From: Geosiphon pyriformis
Taxonomy: Eukaryota > Glomeromycota > Glomeromycetes > Archaeosporales > Geosiphonaceae
DNA length: 64,000 bases
Direction: 5' to 3'
Assembly (NCBI GenBank): GCA_016748015.1
Contig: JAAOMT010000620.1
Coordinates: 483,246-547,245, forward strand
The translations under genes and the position numbers were made by a program. Under the pieces are notes generated by a model. The model did not search any database and had not been told where the DNA came from. It worked only from the letters and a program-made list of their open reading frames with translations. Shown here piece by piece: positions 48,690-61,100 of the stretch (its first letter is position 1; every line of letters begins with the position of its first letter).

Positions 48690-51600
48690 AGATCTAGTTT
48701 GAAAAATTGCTATGTGCAATGTTCGAGGTATCAATGTCCCTGTCAAGCAGGAAGATGTTGTTTGGTGGTATAGGGAATTAGACAATCTGGTCTTGATTGT
48801 TACAGAAATGAAATTACGGTCTAGCATCAAATCATGGATTGCTAATAAATTTGAGGGTGTGCAGGTCTTTACATCTGGCTTGGACAAGGGTTTTCTTGGC
48901 ACTGGAGTAGCAGTAATCATAAATGTTTGTTTGGCCTGTCATGTGTCTAAGATCGAAGAAGTTCCTGGTTAGGTGGTCTCAGTGCATTTTTTGTTCAAAG
49001 GCAAGCTTTTGGTTATATTCCTGGGTTTGTATGCTAATGCTTCTGCTAATGTTAGGTTTGGTCAGGCTCTGGAAGTGAATTCATTGATTGCTAAGGCTGT
49101 TAACTCTACTACTTTCATTGTCTTGGGTGATGACTTCAATGAAAATGGGTCTGGAAAGAGTGTGAGTTTCAAGTTCTGTTTGAATTTGGGTCTGGTCAAC
49201 TTATTTGCTGGTCATTCTTTGGTTAAGGCTCTTACTTGGAGCAACTCAAGAGAAGTTGAAAAGACTATTGATTACATTTTTATTAGTGAGAGCTTGTCTT
49301 CTGCTGTTACAGGTCAAGGAATTAGTTCTGTCTCTGGCTTTTTTGATACTAATCACAAGGCTGTTACTGTGTCCATTGATTTAGGTGGATTTTTGGATGT
49401 TTGTTTGAATAGTTTATGCAAGCAGGCCAATAGGAATTGTTGGAAGTTCAGAATTAAAGATGCCAACAATGCAAAGTGGTCTCGTTTTAGAGAACACTTC
49501 TCTAATAGAATTCTAGGAGTTGAAGAAGAATTTCAGAATGCTAGTGTTTTTTTGGATTTGGACTGGATGTGATTATTGTTAGAGAGGGTGATAGTAGAAT
49601 CAGCTGACAGAGTGTTTTCTAGACATTGGTTCAGTGAATTTTAGTGTTCCAGAAATAAGCAGTCTTCTAGGTTTTTTGGACTGGAAGTGTTGGTTGCGAA
49701 AATTGTTAGGTTGTTGGGCTCAGGTGATATTTCTGGTCTTGGCTGTCTCTTGAAGAAGTGGTCTGTTTTGGATGCTGACAAGACTTCCGTTGTTTTGGCC
49801 CTAATTCAGAATGGTGAAAAACTCTCCATTATTCTTAAATATTTGTCTCTGATCAGAAAAAGTTATCAGAGATCTAAGATGTATGAGTCATGGTTAGCTG
49901 AAAAAGCTTCTGTTAGGAAGGTTATTGTGAAACATATAGACAAGTTTTGTTCAGATAAAGATGGCATGATCAGAAGTGTTTTGGACTGTCTCTTTCATAA
50001 GATAGTTTTGGATTATTTGGTTGTAGATGATAGTTTAGTTTTGGAGCCTAAGGAGGTGAAAGTCAGTATTAATAATATCATGGAGGGTTAGACGAGAAAG
50101 CAAGCGGTGCTTACAGTGTTGCCTGACCTCTGGGCTCGCCAATATGCACCTTTGGACTATGTGCAGAATAATGTTTTTGCTGGGGTGATGTGTGAAATTG
50201 GCTTGAATAAGCTGCTCTCAGTCATTAAAGGCTTGCCTGATGGCAAAGCTGCCAGTTTGTCTGGCATTCCGAATGAATTATGGAAACATAGTGGTGATAA
50301 GATGTTGGGCTGCCTTTTGAAGCTGTTGAATATATGCTTAGTTGTTGGTGGAATGTCTATTTTATGAAGGAGAGTGTGAGTTTTGATAATTCCAAAACTG
50401 TATAATTGGGATGAAATTCTCACAAATACTTGACCCATAGCCTTGATTGAGACTGCCCAGAAGATTCTTTCTAAGATCTTGTTTGATCATATTTCACTGG
50501 TGTGTAACAAGTTTGGAGTTCTCCATGGAGACAACTTTTTGGTTCTGAAAGGCACTTCCACACAGTCTCCAGTGTTTGCTGTTGGGTCAGTAGTTGAAGA
50601 TGTGATTGAAAAAAATAGGGAAATATGGCTGGTTCTACAAGATATGAGAAAGACTTATGATTCTGTTGAGTGGTTTTACTTAAGAACTAGCCTGCGACAA
50701 ATCAAAATGTGTGATAAATTCATCCAATTTTTTGGTAGCATACATGAAGATAAGATTAATCATGTAATGACTGATTTCGGCTTGACTAAAGGCTACAAAG
50801 TGCATAATGGACTGGATTAGGGTGAGGTTTTCTCACCTCTTCTCTGGAAAATCTTCTACGATCTGTTCCTGTGTGAGGTCAAGTGACATGAGTAATTGTG
50901 TGGTTACTGTATTGACATTAAGTTTGTTTTAAGAACTGGCAGAATTAAAAGTTGTAGTGGTCTAACTTCCTATTTTGCTGCAGGGGCATTTGTTGATGAT
51001 ACTATTTAGATTGGGAATTGCCAGACCTCTATTCAGTTTGCTTTGAACATTGCCAGTGAGTTTTTTGAGACCAATAATATTTCTATCAACAGTAATAAGA
51101 CAGTGGCTATTCTAATTAATCAGGGTGTCAAAATTGCTTCTTTGTCCATTTGTGGTCAGCCAATCTCTGTTGTCAGAAAAGGTGAAGCTCATCATTACCT
51201 GAGTATCTTTTTGTTCACTGAAGGTCTGTCTAGGCCGAGTGTTGTCAAGGCTCATTCTGACATTTGATTTTTTGCTAATGTTGTGCTTAGAAAAGCTATC
51301 ACAGACAAGCAATTCTCTTATTTAGTGTCAGCTGTCTTGCAGCCTATAGTTAATTACAGAATTCAGTTCAGTTTTGTCTCATCAGGTGTTTGTCGCAAGT
51401 GGGATGTTATAATTCAAAAGGGTCTTAAAGTGAAGGCTAGGCTGCCCCAGGATTTTCTTGATGCGGCATTGCATCATTCCTCTTTGTATGATTTGAAAAC
51501 TTTTGAACAGATTCAGTCTAAGGCAAAGGTCATGGCTTTGGTTTCTTTCTTCAATGCTTCTGGTATTCTTGGACATTTGTTCAATCATAGGTTCTTAGAT

Positions 51601-53376
51601 TTACAGGTTTTAAATTGGGCTCCTTTGAATCCTTTGCAGTTTTCAGTCAAGTTACATGTTAGTCTAGTGGACAATTTTTTGGCTGGCTTGGTTAAAATTT
51701 TGTTGGACAATGAGTTTTCTTTAACAAACAATCTTCTGAGTGTCTTTCGTGACTCTGGTTGGCTTCCTTTGTCCTTAATTCTCAGGAAGTCTCTGTACTT
51801 TAATTCCATGCATTTTTTGAAGTGATTTGGTGTTGCTTTTGGTGATAGACTTTTTGATAAGAAGAGTAGCGTGTTGGATTGGAAAAATTTTTGTCAGTGG
51901 AAGAAGCTGGATTTTTGTGGTCTTGTCCCTCATTGGTTCATGATTGCTTCTAATCATTTGCTGAACCTGGATACATCTTTGTTGGGCTCTGCCAAGTCTG
52001 TTCATTCTGGCTTTAAAAACATTATAGAATCTAGTGGGTTTTTTAATGTGAAAGATAATTTGCATGAAATATAGTCTGGTTTGTTTGAGGTATATACAGA
52101 TGGATCCTTGAAAGACACTGGCTCTGCTAGTGTTGTTGGTAGAGCTGCTGCCTATTTTCTCATATTGGATTGTAGTGTTGGTGTTTCTGTCATTGGTCTG
52201 CTGTCTTCTACTATAACCAAATTGCAAGCCATTGTATTGTCCTTAGAGTGTGTTCTATCTTTGAGTACTGTGGTTTTGCATCTTGACAGCCAAGCTGCTA
52301 TTAATGCTTGTGTTTCTGAGCTATCTTCTGCTGCGCCTGATTTCCGTAACCGATGCTAGATTGAGAGATATCACATCTTTAATTTGGTTAAGGAAAAAGA
52401 TCTTAGTGTGAGTTGGGTAAAGGTTAAGGGCCATTCTGGGATCTGTGGTAATATTAAAGCTGATTTGGTGGCTGGTGAGGCTGTGCGGTCTTCTTTTAGA
52501 TTGTTGGCTGAAGTGCAGAAGTGGTTTTTGGTCACTGAGAACACTGCTGTATCAGATAACACCTGTTATTTTGTTAGAGATATGTTTCAATCCATTTGCC
52601 ATGCTCGTTGGGAGGCTGGTCCTGGTTTTGATGTGGTTTCTGAAAATTTGATAAATAATGTGAATTGGATTGCTACTGCAAAAGTGTGGCATCCTGATTC
52701 CCATATGCTTGCTGGTTTTACTAGCCTTAAATCTTCTAATCTGCACATGTACATCATGAAAGTGGTACATAGACAGTTGCCAGTGGCTGTTCAAAAGAGA
52801 TTATATGATAAGAGATACCCTGGTGTGTTGTGCTTGATGTGTGGGGAAGTGGAACTTTTGGATCACATTTTTATCTGTGCTGGTGACATTGATGTTTGTA
52901 ACAATATTCTGGTGGAAGCATCTGCACATTGGTCTACTTTGGTTGGTGCCTGCTTTTCGTTGTTTTCCACTGTTCTGTGGGTGCTGTCACAATGTTCTTT
53001 AGATGTGAGTTTATATACTATGGTGTGTAAGGGGTTTGTCTTAGGTGAATGAAATGAGGAGGCCTATAAAACTTTTGAGGATAAGAAGAAAACAAATGTT
53101 CAGATAGTTGGGTTTGTGAGATTTATTGTGGAGTTGCATCATATAAGAGCTTGGTTAGTAAGATTTAAACACAGAGTTGTCATAGAGAAGACTGGTTTGG
53201 TTCATAATAACAGTATGGTTTCTGGTTTGTCCTATGTTGTGTCCTCTTTTTTGTCAGATGGAGTGGTCAGATTACTTGGTTTGAGTAAGTCATTTGCTGT
53301 TAGCTTCAGCCATCGTAAGCTGTGTGATTTTTTTTCTGGTCTAAGTGGTAATGTTAAGGTTTATATAAGTATATAG
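48690..53376 (+). pseudogene. LINE D ORF2, broken (EN, RT, RNase H)
   Basis: Endonuclease: MCNVRGINVPVKQED from 48709, VTEMKL, GDDFNENG, TIDYIF and FDTNHKAV. Unlike the other copies it still has TGG at 48835, in KSWIANKF. RT: QDMRKTYDSV near 50640, FSPLLWKIF, and FVDDT near 50990 followed by a TAG. RNase H: VYTDGS near 52090, ITKLQAI where the catalytic Glu is Lys, LDSQAAINAC, and VKGHSGICGNIKADLVAG near 52425. Zinc motif CLMCGEVELLDHIFIC near 52830. Stops include 48970, 50090, 50365, 50818, 51265, 51823, 52072, 52357 and 53050. The end is VKVYISI at 53376. Confidence 0.87.
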
Positions 53377-53522
53377 TGTTGCCTTGACTGGCTTGAGTGG
53401 CTAGCCACATGTAAAGAGTGTGTGAGTTGCGTTTAGTTTGAGCCACTTAGTTTGATTCTTTGTACTAGATAACGGTTGGGCTTTACTCGTTAAATAAATA
53501 AATAAAAAAAAATTTGCTAAGA

Positions 53523-54590
53523 CAGTTTTTAAAAAATTATGGTTTTATGTTTTTAATAATAATATTTTAAAATTTTATAAGATATTACAATTTTAACTTT
53601 TAATATCTAAGATTATTAAGATAATAAATTTGAAATTTGATATTAAGCTCTTATTATTGTAAAAATTATATTTATTAAAAATATATTTAATATAAGTTTA
53701 ATATAAATATTATTAAGTTTATTTTATTTAAAATAAAAAAATCTTATTATATTGCTAAGCTTTATAAATTATAATTTGTTTTAAAATTTTATATTAGATT
53801 TATTATTTTTAAACATATAAAAAATATTAATAAAAATTATATTATTTAAAATATCTTATAATGCTTTTTTTAAAAATTGGTTTAAATTATTTAATTAATA
53901 ATAATAAACTAATTTTAAATTCAGTAAATATTAAGTTTTAAGTATATATAATCATAAAAAATTAGGCCAGAAAAAAATTAATGTTAAATAAAATTCTGGT
54001 TCTTTAATAATTATAATATGCTTTTTTAGATTATATAAAAAATAATATTTTTAACAAAATTATATTAAAAATTAAATATAATGAATTTTTTTGTGTGATT
54101 AAAAATTTGTTAAATAATAAAATAGCTAATTTATTTAATATTTTAAATAAATTTTGAAAGTATTATAACATAATTATATTAAAAATATACTTAGATTTTA
54201 TAAATTTGTGTTTACTAATAAAGTTATTTTTAAGTTTTGAAAAATAATTTAAGTATTTATAATTTTTAAATTTTATAAATAAAAAAAAGGTTTAATAAAT
54301 ATCAGATTCATTGCTATAATTAAAACTGTTTACAAAATTTTTTCAACTTTTATTTTAATTGTATAAAAATTGTTTAATGTTTTTTACAATAATAATTTTT
54401 TAGTTTTAAAGAGTATTTTAATTTAATTTCTTATATTTATTATAAAATATGTTGTAAAAAATACTTTAAAAAAATTATAAATTAACATTAGTATTGTAAA
54501 ATATAATTTAGTAAATTAATATTATTTAAAGAATAATTTATTTAAAATTAAGATATATAAAATATTTATAAAAATATTTATAATTTTTTT
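53523..54590. other. AT-rich spacer between LINE D and LINE E
   Basis: About 1.1 kb with no recognised gene or repeat; LINE D and LINE E meet here 3' end to 3' end. Confidence 0.6.
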
Positions 54591-54855
54591 TTATTAAGTT
54601 TAATGAGTACAGTTTAACTACTACTTAATTACATAAAACCAAACAAATTCTATATTAAGTGTGGCTCATGCATTTTCCACATGTAATCAGCCACTCGAGC
54701 CAGTCAAGGTGACACTACACACCAAGAATACCAGTCATAAAGAAATTATGTAAAAAACCAAACTGTACATTATATAATTGAGAATAAAAACCAAAACATG
54801 CATGTACACTCAGCTTAATGCCAAAACTATTAATCATGTCACAAAACCAAACCAA

Positions 54856-55780
54856 TATTATAAGTAAACTTGGTAGGGTATAGTGATAATATTTGGTGCT
54901 CTAATTTAGTATTCTAAGGTTGTATATTTTTCACAGAGTTGATGTTTATTAGTCTTTGAAGGTCTTTTCTGAATGAGAATTTACCTATTGAGTTCTTTGG
55001 TTATAAGGCACAGAGTTTTGGTTTTTGCTGATTACAACTTCTTATAATGGTGAGCTTTTTTTTCTGAGCTAATGAGTACAGTCATTAGGGTCTGGCATTG
55101 TCTTTTCACCCTTCTGATAAGCTATCAAAATAATGTTAATATTCAAAAACCTAGAAGGAGCTTCCCTTTTTTATCAGGCTATCACAAAATTTATTCCCAG
55201 ACAGTTGATTTTTCTATGTTACTGCTCCACAAGAAAAAAATAAAAAAAATAAAAAAAAATAAAAAAAAAATAAAAAAATAAAGAAAATAAAATAAGAAAT
55301 AAGTGTTTTGTCAACAGCCATGATCAAAAACTATTGTGCCAGCAGGTTAAATAATGAATAATAACATGAATTTGAAGAATTAAAGAGATATTTTATTAAT
55401 ATAATTCCATTTCGATTGATAATAACTATCCTTGAAAAGAGGAGTATTTAATAATTATAGCCTATGAGTCTAATTGACTCTGAGAGTCTAATTGACTCCT
55501 GAAAGTCTAATTTTCTCTCTGAATATATGATAAATATATTACAAGATAAAATTGATTGCTAATTGACTGTCTTTTTAACTTTTACAATTACTTGCCTTTA
55601 TATATTCTTTTGGTTTTACAGAATTGCTTTCAATTGCTTTACTATTGCTAGCTATTATTTGTTATTGCTAGCTATTGCTTGCATTTGTCTTATGTTACCT
55701 CAAGTTGTATCACATTTTTTTTGTCATGTTTCTTTGTCATGTTTTTTTTATAGCTTTTTGGTTTTTTTATTCAGGTAACA
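54856..55780 (-). repeat. 3' LTR of the non-autonomous element
   Basis: 925 bp. The left border is decayed to TATTATAAG where TGTTACAGG is expected (G-to-A and C-to-T changes), the right border is intact GTAACA. Includes an A-rich tract near 55225-55300. Confidence 0.88.
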
Positions 55781-56399
55781 TTATTTTTCTCTTTTAGAAT
55801 TGAGCTTTTGTGAAATCTTCTAAAATTTTTTTTTTTTTTTTTCAATTTTTAAATCTATTTTGGTACATAAATAGTGTTTTTTTTTTAAACTATAAGAATC
55901 TGTCCAAGATATCTAATTTCAAATCCTGCATTTGTATTATGTGCACATTTAGCTATAATGCTCTCATTATTATCACTGAATTGAGTTAATTCCTGCTCTA
56001 TTGTAAGATTTAAAAGCATGATATATTGTTTGGTGTTTGAAGCAGAGTTTGAATTGTTGTTGTTATTATTGGTGAAGTTTAAATCATTATCATTATCATT
56101 AGTGGAGTTTGAATCAGAATTAAGTTTTGATTCTGATTCTCACTAATTGATTTATCTTCCTTGGAGTTCAAATATATAATGCATGAAAGTGAATTGTGAC
56201 TTGGGGCCATCAGGTGAGTTTTGATAATTTGTTGATTAATTTTGGTATTGTTGATTCTTAAATTTCTTTTTTTTCTCTAAGTCTTTTTCATATTAACACT
56301 TTCTTAGTGCTGATTTTTGGCATGGAAGAAGGCAGTCTTTGCACAGGTAAGTATGAATCTGGGTAGTTTTTTTTTGGAACTCTTTCAATAAGTCTTTAA

Positions 56400-57055
56400 A
56401 TAATTGGAGTTTTGAATTTTTAGAGGTTTGATGGGTTTTATCTGAGGTAAGTTTTTTTGTACAATAGCAGACTTATCAGGTTTCAAATGTTCAGGTTTTA
56501 AATAATCAAGTCTTGAATAATCAGAGTTTTAACTTTAACGAGTTTTATTAAAGATAAGTTTTTTTCTATACTAGCAAAGTTAAAATTTATTGAGTTTCGA
56601 ATGTTTGGGTTTTGAACTATTGGGTCTTGAAAAATCAGAGTTTTAACAAGTTTTATTGAAGGTAAGTTACTTTATACAATAGTGGGATTGGAATTATTGG
56701 GTTTTGAATAATTTTCGAAGTTTTTAATTTAACGAGTTTATTGAAAGTAAGTTTTTTATACAATAGTGGGGTTGGAATCATCGGGTTTCGAATAATTTTT
56801 CAGAGTTTTTAATTTTAACGAGTTTTTTGAATAATTGGGTCTTGAATAATTGAAGTTTTAATTTAACAAGTTTTACGAGTTTATCAAAAATAAGGTTTGA
56901 ATGTTCAGGGTTTTAATGATCGGGTTTTGAATAATCAGAGTTTTAATTTAATAAGTTTTATGAGTTTATTAAAGGTAATTTTCAAATGTTCAGGGTTTTA
57001 ATGATCAGGTTTTGAATAATCGGAGTTTTAATTTAATGAGTTTTTCAAAGGAAAT
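56400..57055. repeat. Degenerate tandem repeats inside the non-autonomous LTR element
   Basis: Words such as GGTTTTGAATAATCAGAG, TTTTAATTTAACGAGTTTTAT and AAAGGTAAG recur in the same order seven or eight times with spacings of about 60-105 bases. The array fills nearly half of the internal region; no protein is encoded. Confidence 0.7.
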
Positions 57056-57177
57056 GCTAAAATATAGATTTCACAAATTCTAAGTGATTTTTCCCTTGTT
57101 TTCTCTTGGTCTTTTACTTTTGTGAATTTCTGGGAGCTCAGTCTTGGTGGATTTATAACTTCACAGGGAGCACCAAA

Positions 57178-58113
57178 TGTTACAGGTAAACTTGGTAAGG
57201 TATGGTAGTAATGTTTGGTGTTCTAATTTAGTATTCTAAGATTGTATGTTTTTTACAAAGTTGATGTTTATTAGTCTCTAAAAATCTTTTCTGGATGAGA
57301 ATTTACTTGTTGAGTTTTTTGGTTATAAGGCACAGAGTTTTGGTTTTCACTGATTGCAACTTTTTATAATAGTAAGCTTTCTTCTTTGAGCTAACGAGTG
57401 CAGTTATTAGGGTCTAGCATTGTCTTTTTGCCTTTTTGGTAAGCTATCAAAATAATGTTAATATTCAAAAACCTAGAGGAAGCTTCCCTCTTTTATCAGG
57501 CTATCACAAAGTCTATTCTCAGACAGTTGATTTTTCTATGTTGCCACTTCACAAGAGAAAAATAAAAAAAATAAAAGAAAATAAAAGAAAATAAAAGAAA
57601 AATAAAGAAATAAAGAAAATAAAATAAAAAATAAGTGTCTTGTCAATAGCCGTGATCAAGAGCTATTGTGCCAGCAGGTTAAGTAGTGGATAATAACATG
57701 GATTTAAAGAATTGAAGAGATATTTTATTAATATAATTCCATTTTGGTTGATAGCAACTATCTTTGAAAGAAAAAGTATTTAATAATTAGGGCCTGTGAG
57801 TCTAATTGACTCTGAGAGTCTAATTTTCTCTCTGAATATGTGATAAATATATTACAAAATAAAATTGATTGCTAATTAACTGTCTTTTCAACTTCTACAA
57901 CTATTTGCTTTTATACATTCTTTTGGTTTTACAGGATTGCTTTTAATTGCTTCACTATTACTAACTATTGTTTGTTATTACTAGCTATTGCTCATTATTG
58001 CTAGCTATTGCTCACATTTGTCTTATGTTACTTCAAATTGTACCACATTTTTCTTATCACGTTTCTTTGTCATGTTTTTTCCATAGCTTTTTGGTTTTTC
58101 TACTTGGGTAACA
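57178..58113 (-). repeat. 5' LTR of the non-autonomous element
   Basis: 936 bp, TGTTAC...GTAACA. By eye it differs from the other LTR of this element at roughly one base in ten, nearly all transitions. Confidence 0.9.
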
Positions 58114-61100
58114 CTCAAGACAAACCAGGCACTAATAGAACAATAGATCTATTATGTGGCAAAAAACCATGCTTCTCATAATAGGCTCTTAGTTTGGTTC
58201 TTGGCAGCCATACACTAGACTTATGACCTTTAGCAAAATGGTAAACCAAATCAACAACCAAAGATCCACTATTTGAATCATTTCCTAATAAACCCTTCAT
58301 TTCATCCAATTATTTCTTCAACATGAAATCCTTGAACAAAGACATATACAAATGATTTGAACTCATAGTCTCATGAAGTGAGCAAACCATTATACCACAA
58401 GTAACACATACATCCAACAAGATTGTCCAATCCTTAATAGCATCTGAAATCAAGTTTTTACAGGTGTCAACATTGGAAACACAGACAAACATATGATCTA
58501 AATCCTCTAAAAGTCCATATTGAATGCACAACACACTAGGATAATCTGAATCATATAACCTCTTCCTTTTGGCCACAGGCAGTTGATGGTACAAGGCCTT
58601 CATGAAATATGAATGGAGTATTGCAGAATCAGAACTTGTGTAACCAGATCTAATCTGACCATCCATATGCCATACATTGAAAGTATGATGCTTGTCTATT
58701 AGGCCACTAAGTGATTCATCGACCATGCTATTTGTGTACTTGGATTTCCAACCAACAAGATTAACAGCTTCATAAAGTTTCCTAATTATGTGATAAGCAT
58801 TGTCAGAAAGAGGTCTGTCTTCTATGCTAAGAAAGTGGTGTGACATCTTGACAGGAAGGATGAAATTAGAACCAGTAGCAGCACTAGTAAAAAAATTAGC
58901 ATACTCATTGCTAATGACACCAGTATGGTCTTTTACTTTGTTCCAGATAATTGACAGATTTTTTGACAAAATAGTTTCACAAACATACTTATATTCTATT
59001 CAGCATTTTTTTCTGAAATCCAGTCTGGAGCTTTATAAGGCTGATGCACATAGGTCTAACAAAGTCTGACTATTAGTAAACAACACTACTGTACTATGAC
59101 TAGGAATACAGTCTAAGACAAGAGTGATGACTTGCATCTCTATAAGCATGGAAGACAGTAAACTGAGAATCCTAACACCAACACCAATGGCAGCAAGAAA
59201 ATAAACAGCAGTGTCACTATAAACACTAGGGAAACCAAGATTTCTAACCGAACTGTTAATGTAAACATGTATAATATCAGAACCTGCTTGTCCTAAATGA
59301 TCTCTGACATAACTAGCATCATATGAGCAAAATTTCGAAGAGAGAAGTTGCAACAAATTGCTACCACCAACCAGACCACCAGATTCAATAAAGTTTACAA
59401 GAGAGATGAACCAATCAGGAGTCAGTCCCCTAGGATCCAGCTTTTTCCATCTATAAAATGTATTCTATGTAAAACACTTGCTATAATGGTCCAGAAGCTG
59501 GTTCATGTAGATTATCCCAAATCTTCTCAGTGAATCCACTACCTTTATGTAAACATTCAGCCCAAGAACATCTGCAGCAGCAACACTACTGCTTGCATAA
59601 AACATGTTTTTCGCACTACTTTCCAAAGATAGGCCACACAATAAAAGTGTGTTCGTCATGCCAGCTAAAAAACAGTCTACAGAATTGATTGGGAGTGTTA
59701 TCAGAAAATTGAAAGGGTTCCAGAGCATCCAACTAATGACCTGTAGATCCATCACATGGTGTTTAAACAAGTTGCTGAGTACACTCACAGAATTAGCAAA
59801 TAACACAAAATTGGCCAGTGAATTTTTGGCCAGGAGCTGCTTGAATAGTACCAAATTATATAAATCCAAGTACTATAAGACCTTGTTGGAAAAGTTTTTG
59901 GGAAGATTAGCCTTGAGTTTCAAACTCTTTCTCAACAACTTGTCCTATTTTTCATACACATTAGTAAAAACATGACTAAATTGGAGCCTATAATTAATAA
60001 TGGGCTGTAAAACAGCAGAAACTAAATACAGAAATTGTTTATTAGAAACCATTTTCTTCAGAACTAAGTTCATAAAAAACTTTAAGTCCAAATGTGCCTT
60101 AGCAATACTAGGATGAAAAAAACCTTCAGTTGACAAAAAAATGTTCAAGTATCTATGAGCCTTGCACCTCTTTGCTATTGTAATATTTGATTCACTAATT
60201 ACTAGCTGAGGATAGGCAACTCTTCTGTTGATTGGTATGATCACTGTTTTATCTGTGTTTATTGAAATGTTATTTATATGAAAAAACTCACTAGCAATAT
60301 TCAAAATACTCTGAGTTACAGCTATGCTGTTTTCAATCCAGATTGTGTTATTTACAAAGGCCCCAGTAGCCATGAAGGACACCTTACTAGTCCTAAGATC
60401 CAGCTTGCCAGTGCATGTAAAAAATTGAATTCCATTCTATAGCCATATGCATAACTAAACTTTTTAATCTCACAAAACAAAAGATCATAAAAAATTCTTC
60501 ACAGCAATAGAGAGAAAACTTCTCCTTGGTCAAGTCCATCATGTACCATGTATTCGGATGTGAATCCAAAATCTATCATAACATGGTTTATTTGACCATT
60601 GTGAATATTCTCAAAAAACTTAATAAAATGAGGACACATCTTAATTCTGGTTAGACAATTCTTCAAGTGATGCCATCCAACAGAGTCATACACTTTGCAC
60701 ATGTTCTGTAGCACCAATCACATTTCCTTGCCCTTTTCCAAAGCATCTTCAACCACTGAGCCAACAGCAAAAATCAGAGAGAGAATAGACATATCTCTCA
60801 AAACTGAAAAGTTATCATTCTAAAGAACATTAAACCTGCTACATGCCAAAGAAATCCTGTCTGAAAGCAGCTTAGATAGTACTTTGTGAGCAGTCTTAAT
60901 CAAAACAATGGGTCTTGTGTTGGTTAGAGTCTCTTTCCAATCATACAGTTTTGGTATCATAGAGATCCAGACCCTCTTCTATAGCATAAGAACTATTGTC
61001 AATTGTAAGCACAAATTATAAATATTCAACAGGCCACCCAAAATTTTTTTATCACAATGCTTCTATAGTTCATTAGTAATACCAGAAAATCCAGCTGCTT

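Larger units (their letters stand above)
46745..53511 (+). mobile_element. LINE D, full length, decayed (6.77 kb)
   Basis: Bounded by an 11-bp target duplication ATTTGCTAAGA at 46734-46744 and 53512-53522. The 5' end matches LINE B (AAAAAACTTCTTTCTCTC...CAAAATTCCCAAAAAAGAG) and the 3' end matches LINE A (CTAGATAACGGTTGGG...CTCGTTAAATAAATAAAT then a short A tail). Arms of the 5' hairpin are AAACTTCTTT at 46754-46763 and AAAGAAGTTT at 46810-46819. Both ORFs carry several nonsense changes. Confidence 0.94.
54856..58113 (-). mobile_element. Non-autonomous LTR element inserted in LINE E (3.26 kb)
   Basis: Two LTRs (57178-58113 and 54856-55780, in transcription order) enclose only 1.4 kb. The leader after the 5' LTR (CACAGGGAGCACCA just outside 57178) matches that of the left-edge Ty3-type element, so it is the same family without gag-pol. 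Just inside the 3' LTR the minus strand reads AAAAGAGAAAAATAA, a polypurine tract. LINE E reading resumes on the far side, so the boundaries are certain to a few bases. The presumed 5-bp target duplication (CTCAA at 58114, ACCAA at 54851) is imperfect. Confidence 0.9.

Noticed and set aside
47459-53050. Reading TGA as Trp (altered code) to explain the many TGA codons in LINE D
   Set aside because: The four host genes use standard stops and TAG and TAA also replace Trp, Gln and Arg codons in the LINEs, so mutation explains the stops.
55563-55778. A 71-codon hydrophobic open frame
   Set aside because: It lies wholly inside the LTR at 54856-55780 and is not shared by the other LTR copies.
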